Shown piece after piece: positions 1 through 3,829 of a stretch of DNA of 5,188 nt. The notes beneath the pieces were generated by a model, which saw only the letters and a list, made by a program, of their open reading frames with translations, did not search any database and was not told the origin of the DNA. The stretch is from Myxococcales bacterium (lineage in GTDB: Bacteria; Myxococcota_C; UBA6777), in assembly GCA_027005175.1 (NCBI GenBank), contig JALTMC010000314.1:402-5589 (forward strand). The letters are read 5' to 3'. How positions within the stretch are numbered: position 1 is the first letter of the stretch; each line of letters opens with the position of its first letter. Position numbers and translations under genes: made by a program.

Positions 1-500
1 CCTTTGGGTTGTTCCACTTTCTCACCATCTTTTGGAACCGTCGAGACCACCTTGGGTGCCGTAGGCTCAGGGACTACCTCAGGTGTGGTCTCTTTCACAG
101 GTTCACCGACCTCTGCGATCGTCTCAGGCCCAACTTCAGGAGTGGTCTCAACACTGGCGTCTGGAGTTGCTTCCTGTGTAGTCTCTGTGCTGGCTTCCGG
201 TGTCACTTCGGGAACAGCTTCTGCTACAGTTTCCGGGCTCGTCTCCGAACTCGTTTCCGGCGTAGGCTCTGCGCTTGGCTCAGGGCCAGAGTCGATATTC
301 GCCACACCGTCCCCTGTTGTAGATTCACTCGATGTTTCTGTGGTTCCCCCTTCCGAGGTAGTTCCACCATCACTCCCCGTAATCACACCGTCTTGGGCTC
401 CAGGTCCACCACAATTACAACCCGCGTGAAAGACAAGGGATCCAACACACCAAACTAACAGCAATAACCACCAACGTCGGTGTATGTTCTGTCGCAACAT
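1..500 (-). CDS. Putative surface lipoprotein with Glu-periodic Thr/Pro/Glu linker, N-terminal part only (3' end beyond window)
   Basis: Reading leftwards from an ATG at 500-498, the frame stays open for 166 codons to the window edge, so only the N-terminus is visible. Residues 1-9 are basic (RQNIHRR) and are followed by a hydrophobic stretch (10-24), then FHAGC with Cys28, which looks like a signal peptidase II lipobox. His at -3 is atypical, but Ala-Gly-Cys fits. Mature lipoproteins of this kind are anchored by the lipidated Cys in the cell envelope. After Cys28 comes a Gly/Asp/Thr/Ser-rich stretch, then a Thr/Pro/Glu linker (about 73-146). The last visible residues, APKVVSTVPKDGEKV (148-162), look like the start of an SbsA-type Ig-like domain (Big_5), a weak identification from a short piece. 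An AAGGAG site lies 8 nt before the ATG. It is divergent from the collagen-like gene. The ligand and role are unknown. The Ser/Gly/Val-rich plus-strand reading of the same DNA is a shadow. Confidence 0.85.
   Translation of the reverse strand, partial: MLRQNIHRRWWLLLLVWCVGSLVFHAGCNCGGPGAQDGVITGSDGGTTSEGGTTETSSESTTGDGVANIDSGPEPSAEPTPETSSETSPETVAEAVPEVTPEASTETTQEATPDASVETTPEVGPETIAEVGEPVKETTPEVVPEPTAPKVVSTVPKDGEKVEQPK
63..284 (-). repeat. Tetrapeptide-period coding repeat (acidic residue every fourth position) in the lipoprotein linker
   Basis: In the minus-strand lipoprotein, acidic residues fall at 74, 78, 82, 86, 90, 94, 98, 102, 106, 110, 114 (Asp), 118, 122, 126 and 130. After a one-residue slip the period resumes at 133, 137, 141 and 145. 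The position before the acidic residue is often Pro, and Thr, Ser, Ala and Val fill the rest, giving degenerate x-x-P-E units encoded by 12 bp each. Such linkers are probably extended and hold a distal domain away from the membrane. That role is inferred. Confidence 0.8.
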
Positions 501-508
501 TACAGATA

Positions 509-514
509 CTCCTT
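509..514 (-). promoter_or_regulatory. Ribosome binding site of the lipoprotein gene
   Basis: The minus strand reads AAGGAG followed by 8 nt and then ATG at 500. This strong site fixes the lipoprotein start and is independent support that the minus strand is the coding strand here. Confidence 0.75.
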
Positions 515-555
515 GTCATTACTTAAAAGAACAACCCATTCTTTTGAATGCCTGT

Positions 556-571
556 AGCAAAAATACTGCCA
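556..571 (-). promoter_or_regulatory. Putative sigma-54 (-24/-12) promoter for the lipoprotein gene
   Basis: The minus strand reads TGGCAGTATTTTTGCT. This has the GG and GC dinucleotides and the exact spacing of the sigma-54 consensus (TGGCACG, four bases, TTGCA); the mismatches are in the sixth, seventh and last positions. The implied start near 545 would leave a leader of about 45 nt. No convincing sigma-70 pair was seen between this site and the ATG. Sigma-54 promoters need an enhancer-binding activator, and no activator site was identified. A single match of this length can occur by chance. Confidence 0.4.
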
Positions 572-660
572 CAACTCCAGGTATTCCGTCAACACACTTT
601 TTTGCATCACGATCGGGAGCAACCACTCATAACCAAAGCAAGATACTCAAAAATAAGAGG

Positions 661-689
661 TTGACCAAATGAAGTGACGCTGGTAGCCT
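661..689 (+). promoter_or_regulatory. Candidate sigma-70-type promoter of the collagen-like gene
   Basis: TTGACC (661-666) is followed by a 17-nt spacer and TAGCCT (684-689). The -35 matches five of six consensus bases. The -10 keeps only the strongly conserved TA and final T. The implied start near 696 gives a leader of about 30 nt ahead of the ATG at 727. It is a moderate candidate chosen for its spacing and position. Confidence 0.4.
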
Positions 690-726
690 ACAAACCAGAC
701 ATTGATATCAAACAGGGAGCTTTATC

Positions 727-2457
727 ATGAAGAAGATGTTGTTCGTACTACTTTGTAGTGTTGTATTTTTCATCACAGGATCTGCTTTTGCAGAAGTACC
801 ATTGCTGCTCAATCAGCAAGGCCGTGTGCTTGACACCTCCGGAAAACCGATGAGTGGTGTTTCCAAGATGAAGTTCAGCTTCTACACGCAAGCGACGGGT
901 GGAACAGCATATTGGACGGAATCTCCCAGCGTCTCTTTTCAAAATGGCTACTACTCTGTTGCTCTAGGCCTGGTGAGTACTCTCACCCTCTCTGTCCTGG
1001 AGAAAAAATCGATATGGGTTGGGATTACTGTTGGTTCTGCAGGAACCGAACTCTCCCCAAGACTTCGTATTACCTCCGTTCCCTACGCACTGATGGCACA
1101 TACCGCCACCAACCTCAAAGGCGGTCTTGTCGATGCCAAATCCATTAAGGTGGGTGGAAAAACCATTGTTGACAATACCGGAAAATGGGTTGGTAGTACC
1201 GCTGGCCTCAAAGGTGCCGATGGCAAAGACGGTGCCCCCGGTAAAGACGGAAAAGATGGTGCCCCTGGCAAAGACGGAACGAATGGATTGCCTGGCGCCA
1301 AAGGTGCTAAGGGTGACAAAGGCGATAAGGGTGACAAAGGCGACAAGGGAGTCAAAGGTGATAAGGGCGACAAAGGTGATAAGGGCGACAAAGGTGACAA
1401 AGGCGATCAAGGTTCACCAGGAACCCCAGGTGAGAGCAGAGGAGGCGAGGCCCGCAAGTATACAGTTGTCTACTCCATTCGAAACAAAAGTTTCTGTCCT
1501 TCCGGTTGGAAGCTTGTAGAGGTAAACACCCTTAAAGGCGGAAACAACTACGTCTATCTAAATATCTCCCAAAATGGTGTGAGCATGGGCCCCATGAACA
1601 GCCCCTCTTACGGCAATGAGCAGATCTATATGGGGTACAATATCAACAACGGACCCAAGTATCTTTGCTGGAATACATTCACCTCCAGCTATGGACGCCC
1701 CCACGCCTCCGTCATTTTACAACAAGGATCGGGAGCCTGCCCCACCGGTTATCACCGCCTCCCTCGCAGCGAGACTCGCGGAAACAACCAGCAAACTTAT
1801 ATTGCAACGACAGATGCTGGCCTCTACCTTGGCTATGTTGATACCTGGAGTGTAGCTTCCCACAGCAGTGACCAGAACAGTGGTTATGCACATCGAAACT
1901 GGACCACAGAAACAGATGCGGCTTGTGTCAAGATCTACGGCCATGATGCAGACAAGGCGACAGAACAGGGTGTATATCCCGTAGTACTCGGACTCTCCGA
2001 TAAAACAAAGTGCCCCAAAGGCTGGACAGTCAAAAATACCACAGAGATCAATGGAACAAACTCTTGGTTCTACTTCCAGGCTCACCGTGCTGCCTCCATT
2101 CTTGGAGGATTAGGAGCCTGGAACCATGGCGGTGGCTCCTACCAACAACTGCAATTTACGAGTTCGCAAGTACCCTTCGTATGCTGGAAATACTTTGCCA
2201 TTGATAAAGGGCAGCCTTATCACCAGATTAGAACATACCCCAATGCTGCGACCGCCTGCCCCACTGGATATGACTCCTTCCCTGCTTCCTCCTTAAAAGG
2301 CAGCAACAACAACGGGTATATCCAATCTGCCGGACGCGCTTTGTACATGGGTGGACTACACAGTTGGGCTCGGCAAGATCTAGGACATGGATTTCTCGCC
2401 CATAACTTCACCAGCTATGTCGGCAAAGTCTGCCTGAAAGTGATGAACACCAAGTAA
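727..2457 (+). CDS. Exported collagen-like fibre protein with four-fold C-terminal Cys-module repeat
   Basis: This is a complete 576-residue protein. AGGGAG lies 7 nt before the ATG. Residues 1-22 form a signal peptide with likely cleavage after AFA (before Glu23). Residues 28-125 resemble the N-terminal domain common in bacterial collagen-like and tail-fibre-like proteins: NQQGRVLDTSGKP near the start, WTES and NGYYSVALG in the middle, and LSPRLRITSVPYALMAHTA at the end. Residues 126-156 are a short linker ending near GKWVG. Residues 160-237 hold 26 uninterrupted Gly-X-Y triplets, nine of them GDK, expected to trimerise as a collagen triple helix. Residues 257-569 hold eight Cys in an ordered four-fold repeat, probably the distal, ligand-contacting head. 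The architecture suggests a secreted or surface-displayed trimeric fibre, perhaps an adhesin. No anchoring motif is visible at the C-terminus, and the binding partner is unknown. It is transcribed divergently from the lipoprotein gene. A 31-bp duplication overlaps its stop. Confidence 0.95.
   Translation: MKKMLFVLLCSVVFFITGSAFAEVPLLLNQQGRVLDTSGKPMSGVSKMKFSFYTQATGGTAYWTESPSVSFQNGYYSVALGLVSTLTLSVLEKKSIWVGITVGSAGTELSPRLRITSVPYALMAHTATNLKGGLVDAKSIKVGGKTIVDNTGKWVGSTAGLKGADGKDGAPGKDGKDGAPGKDGTNGLPGAKGAKGDKGDKGDKGDKGVKGDKGDKGDKGDKGDKGDQGSPGTPGESRGGEARKYTVVYSIRNKSFCPSGWKLVEVNTLKGGNNYVYLNISQNGVSMGPMNSPSYGNEQIYMGYNINNGPKYLCWNTFTSSYGRPHASVILQQGSGACPTGYHRLPRSETRGNNQQTYIATTDAGLYLGYVDTWSVASHSSDQNSGYAHRNWTTETDAACVKIYGHDADKATEQGVYPVVLGLSDKTKCPKGWTVKNTTEINGTNSWFYFQAHRAASILGGLGAWNHGGGSYQQLQFTSSQVPFVCWKYFAIDKGQPYHQIRTYPNAATACPTGYDSFPASSLKGSNNNGYIQSAGRALYMGGLHSWARQDLGHGFLAHNFTSYVGKVCLKVMNTK
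1204..1437 (+). repeat. Collagen-like tract, 26 Gly-X-Y triplets
   Basis: Glycine occupies every third residue from 160 to 235 of the protein without a break. The first part mixes GKD, GAP and GAK. From 196 to 228 it is almost pure GDK, broken by one GVK (208) and ending GDQ. The Lys-Asp-rich triplets can form the inter-chain salt bridges that stabilise bacterial collagens lacking hydroxyproline. At DNA level, 1312-1410 is a near-perfect 9-bp and 18-bp tandem array that alternates synonymous codons (GGT/GGC, GAT/GAC, AAA/AAG). It could change length in frame by slippage or recombination. Confidence 0.95.
1495..2433 (+). repeat. Four-fold internal protein repeat (ABAB Cys modules)
   Basis: Four modules start at Cys257, Cys338, Cys429 and Cys511 of the collagen-like protein (DNA about 1495-1668, 1738-1926, 2011-2184 and 2257-2433). 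Counting the first Cys as 0, all four have Pro at +1, Gly at +3, Trp/Tyr at +4, Gly at +14, Asn at +16, Tyr at +20 and Gly at +31, and each closes with a second Cys at +57, +62, +57 and +58. Modules 1 and 3 begin CPxGW and end CW. Modules 2 and 4 begin CPTGY and end C followed by Val/Leu-Lys. The pattern is therefore AB duplicated as ABAB. Each Cys pair probably forms a disulfide outside the cytoplasm. I do not recognise the domain family. Confidence 0.85.
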
Positions 2458-2490
2458 AACCTGCCTGAAAGTGATGAACACCAAGTAAAA
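2430..2490 (+). repeat. 31-bp tandem duplication covering the stop of the collagen-like gene
   Basis: The segment 2430-2460 contains the last codons (Leu-Lys-Val-Met-Asn-Thr-Lys) and the TAA. It is repeated directly after itself at 2461-2490, with 30 identical bases before the two diverge. The period of 31 is not a multiple of three, but the first copy keeps the original stop, so the protein is unchanged and the second copy is untranslated. The near-perfect identity indicates a recent event. Confidence 0.9.
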
Positions 2491-2532
2491 ACTCGCCTTT
2501 TTAGACTCTCCAGACAACTAAAAAAAAAACTA

Positions 2533-2561
2533 TTGACATCCCAATATAGGGTTGATATAAA
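2533..2561 (+). promoter_or_regulatory. Near-consensus sigma-70 promoter of tRNA-Asn
   Basis: TTGACA (2533-2538), a 17-nt spacer and TATAAA (2556-2561) form an almost ideal promoter, with TGA immediately before the -10 giving an extended -10 element. An A-tract (2520-2529) just upstream could act as an UP element. Transcription should start near 2568, about 14 nt before the mature tRNA. This is the strongest promoter in the window. Confidence 0.85.
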
Positions 2562-2567
2562 CCTATC

Positions 2568-2580
2568 TCGCTTCGAGCGA
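2568..2580 (+). other. Small hairpin in the tRNA 5' leader
   Basis: TCGCTTCGAGCGA is a perfect inverted repeat with a 5-bp stem and a 3-nt loop. It lies between the predicted transcription start and the first tRNA base, leaving one unpaired nucleotide before the acceptor stem. It may shape the RNase P substrate or prevent misfolding of the leader. That role is inferred. Confidence 0.5.
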
Positions 2581-2581
2581 T

Positions 2582-2654
2582 TCCTCAGTAGCTCAGTTGG
2601 TAGAGCAGGTGGCTGTTAACCACCTTGTCGGCGGTTCGAGTCCGTTCTGGGGAG
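2582..2654 (+). tRNA. tRNA-Asn (anticodon GTT)
   Basis: A 73-nt cloverleaf folds completely. The acceptor stem pairs 2582-2588 with 2647-2653 (one U-G pair). The D stem GCTC/GAGC is at 2591-2594 and 2603-2606. The anticodon stem GGTGG/CCACC encloses the loop CTGTTAA with anticodon GTT at 2615-2617. The T stem 2630-2634/2642-2646 has two G-U pairs around loop TTCGAGT. The discriminator base is G (2654), as expected for Asn tRNAs. The following bases are CAA, so the 3' CCA is not encoded and must be added by tRNA nucleotidyltransferase. It has its own promoter and terminator and is a single-gene unit. Confidence 0.97.
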
Positions 2655-2659
2655 CAACG

Positions 2660-2699
2660 AAAAAGCCGTCATGCCCTTGTTGGAAGTGACGGCTTTTTT
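2660..2699. terminator. Rho-independent terminator, probably bidirectional
   Basis: AAAAGCCGTCA (2661-2671) pairs with TGACGGCTTTT (2687-2697) around a 15-nt loop. On the plus strand the stem runs into six T, then G and more T, just 5 nt after the tRNA. On the minus strand the same stem runs into five T and lies about 28 nt past the stop of the nucleotidyltransferase gene. It therefore probably ends both converging transcripts. Confidence 0.85.
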
Positions 2700-2727
2700 G
2701 TTTTAGAAACTTGAGCCCGTCACAAGA

Positions 2728-3303
2728 TCAGACCCAGTATCGCTTCACCAGATCATCCCAAACAGCCACACGTTGGTCGTCCTCGCCCATCATATCTACG
2801 ATCCAGCGGCGAACGTATGGCGCATCAAGAGCCTTTCCCTGAACTGCAATGAGTTTTTCAAGATCCACAATATCTTTTCCACGAAAGAATAACAGTTTGA
2901 ATACAGCGAGAGCTTCCCGGGAAAGATAGGATGCTTCACCTGAAGGTCCTTTGAGGCGCACGCTTGTGTCCTTCGCTTCCCACGAGAAAGGAATACTTGG
3001 TGTAAACAGATCCACACGCATTCCTTCATAGTATCCGATAATGACGTCGCCCTCTTCTTCTGCACGGTGTGCCGCTCCTTTATCCAGTTCGACACCCTCT
3101 GCAATCAGAACATCAAGAGCCTTCTCTAATTCATTCCTATCCACAAAAAGATTGATATCTACATCGAGAGTACCGCGTGGGTCTGACCATGCACCCAACG
3201 CAATGGCACCACCTATCGCATATGGAATCTCAGATTTGTCTAAGATAGAAGCAAGTTGGCTGGCAATATCAAACGCATCAAGTTCAAGACGACTCATCTT
3301 CAT
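2728..3303 (-). CDS. Nucleotidyltransferase-fold protein (AbiEii/MNT-like), possible toxin of a two-gene module
   Basis: This is a 191-residue protein with the Pol-beta-type nucleotidyltransferase signature: Gly31-Gly32 in YAIGGAIAL, Asp47-x-Asp49 in GTLDVDINLFV, and a third acidic residue, Asp98, in MRVDLF. In this superfamily these bind nucleotide and two metal ions and transfer a nucleotidyl group to a protein or RNA target. The later segment around KLLFFRGKDIVDLEKLI (136-152) resembles the conserved Lys/Arg-x-Lys-Asp-x2-Asp helix of AbiEii-type and related proteins. The start overlaps the end of the upstream 80-residue gene by 20 bp, implying translational coupling; its own RBS is weak. 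ATG at 3297 (Met3) is an alternative start. No transmembrane or export signal is seen. Whether it is a toxin or a housekeeping nucleotidyltransferase, and what it modifies, cannot be told from sequence. Confidence 0.85.
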   Translation of the reverse strand: MKMSRLELDAFDIASQLASILDKSEIPYAIGGAIALGAWSDPRGTLDVDINLFVDRNELEKALDVLIAEGVELDKGAAHRAEEEGDVIIGYYEGMRVDLFTPSIPFSWEAKDTSVRLKGPSGEASYLSREALAVFKLLFFRGKDIVDLEKLIAVQGKALDAPYVRRWIVDMMGEDDQRVAVWDDLVKRYWV

Positions 3304-3526
3304 TTCTCAACCTATGGAGTGCCGCAATTGTTGACTCAGGTAGTGGGTCTCGCATGGCCAATACTTTTTCTTGAAGTGGATTCAGCTTCAAAATTTTCAA
3401 ACTGGCTTGGCACACCAAAGCCACAAGGTGAAGCCTCTCTTCAGGAGTGAGGTCTTTCACATGAGCCACCTCTTTTTCAACAGTGTGAAGTTCCTTCTGT
3501 AAGGAGCGAGGAAGAGAGATAGCCAA
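3284..3526 (-). CDS. Small helical protein upstream of nucleotidyltransferase (TTG start), possible antitoxin or partner
   Basis: This is an 80-residue protein initiated at TTG (3526-3524). The start is set by a very strong AAAGGAGG site 6 nt upstream; the first internal Met (58) is far too late. Residues 10-48 look helical and charged (KELHTVEKEVAHVKDLTPEERLHLV in several segments), and residues 60-75 carry DPLPESTIAALHRLR. No helix-turn-helix or other DNA-binding motif is obvious, unlike classical AbiEi antitoxins. It is the first gene of a two-gene operon and overlaps the nucleotidyltransferase by 20 bp, so a partner or antitoxin role is inferred from arrangement alone. I do not recognise a named family. 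Confidence 0.75.
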   Translation of the reverse strand: MAISLPRSLQKELHTVEKEVAHVKDLTPEERLHLVALVCQASLKILKLNPLQEKVLAMRDPLPESTIAALHRLRNEDESS

Positions 3527-3532
3527 GAGAAA

Positions 3533-3540
3533 CCTCCTTT
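3533..3540 (-). promoter_or_regulatory. Strong ribosome binding site deciding a TTG start
   Basis: The minus strand reads AAAGGAGG, then TTTCTC, then TTG. The extended match to the anti-Shine-Dalgarno sequence and the 6-nt spacing support initiation at a non-ATG codon. A strong site paired with a weak start codon can tune the dose of the small first protein relative to the coupled second one. Confidence 0.8.
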
Positions 3541-3581
3541 TACGTATGCACTGGAATTACCAAAAACAAATACCTATCGAC

Positions 3582-3610
3582 AGTCTATCCATATTCCTGG
3601 GTAGTTTCAA
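3582..3610 (-). promoter_or_regulatory. Candidate sigma-70 promoter of the two-gene operon
   Basis: On the minus strand TTGAAA (3610-3605), a 17-nt spacer and TAGACT (3587-3582) match consensus at five and four of six positions. The start would fall near 3575, giving a leader of about 49 nt. The -10 overlaps one copy of an 8-bp direct repeat (see the next entry). Confidence 0.5.
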
Positions 3611-3621
3611 TGGTATCCATA
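3586..3621. repeat. Paired 8-bp direct repeat TATCCATA around the operon promoter
   Basis: TATCCATA occurs at 3586-3593 and again at 3614-3621, 28 bp apart start to start. One copy touches the -10 and the other lies just upstream of the -35. It could be a repressor site for autoregulation, as is common in toxin-antitoxin operons, but two 8-bp AT-rich copies can arise by chance. Confidence 0.35.
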
Positions 3622-3740
3622 CACTTACTTGTGCGCAGAATGTCATCCGATGATGATACGGTTTGGCCCAGGAAGCAAGAACCTGCAGGGCTCGCCCCCT
3701 CTCCTATCGAGAACAAATCGAATTTGAAGTCAAGTCACGA

Positions 3741-3820
3741 CTCCCATCATCAAACCCGACCTCCCATCATCAAACCCGACCTCCCATCATCAAACCCGAC
3801 CTCCCATCATCAAACCCGAC
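3741..3820. repeat. Four perfect tandem copies of a 20-bp unit
   Basis: CTCCCATCATCAAACCCGAC occurs four times head to tail with no mismatch, followed by two bases of a fifth copy. There are no spacers. The array begins 9 nt past the stop of the minus-strand dipeptidase-like gene, so it would lie in that transcript's 3' region. There the unit reads GTCGGGTTTGATGATGGGAG and supplies eight GGG runs separated alternately by 9 and 5 nt. The perfect identity means recent expansion or strong selection. The period is not a multiple of three, which argues against a coding role. Confidence 0.95.
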
Positions 3821-3829
3821 CTAATGAAA

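Larger units (their letters stand above)
3527..3829. other. Intergenic region between the dipeptidase-like gene and the two-gene operon
   Basis: This 303-bp stretch holds the operon RBS and promoter candidate at its left end and the 20-bp tandem array at its right end. Between them (about 3622-3740) I see no gene. There is an 11-bp palindrome, TCATC-C-GATGA, at 3643-3653. A bulged inverted repeat (GCCCAGG ... CCTGCAGGGC, about 3666-3691) lacks a T-tract and is not a convincing terminator for the dipeptidase-like gene. A plus-strand open frame crosses the region but looks non-coding. Confidence 0.6.

Noticed and set aside
4-429. Plus-strand open frame rich in Ser, Gly and Val
   Set aside because: It is the antisense of the lipoprotein gene. 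The minus strand has a strong RBS, signal peptide, lipobox and ordered linker, and the plus frame's regularity only mirrors that repeat.
964-1410. Minus-strand open frames across the collagen tract
   Set aside because: Their low-complexity repeats are the antisense of Gly-X-Y codons, and the plus-strand gene is complete with signal peptide and domains.
2488-2507. Terminator for the collagen-like gene (TAAAAA / TTTTTA inverted repeat around 2486-2503)
   Set aside because: The stem is A-T only with no G-C pairs, so it is too weak. No convincing intrinsic terminator is seen before the tRNA promoter.
2635-2654. Integration (att) site at the tRNA 3' end
   Set aside because: No repeat of the tRNA 3' segment and no integrase gene are present in the window.
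3541-3573. Second promoter for the two-gene operon (TTGTTT, 17 nt, TACGTA on the minus strand)
   Set aside because: Its -10 would sit directly against the ribosome binding site, leaving no leader that includes it. The pair at 3582-3610 fits better.
3666-3691. Terminator for the dipeptidase-like gene
   Set aside because: The inverted repeat has a 3-nt bulge and no T-tract on the minus strand.
3741-3820. CRISPR array
   Set aside because: The 20-bp units abut directly without spacers and no cas gene is present.
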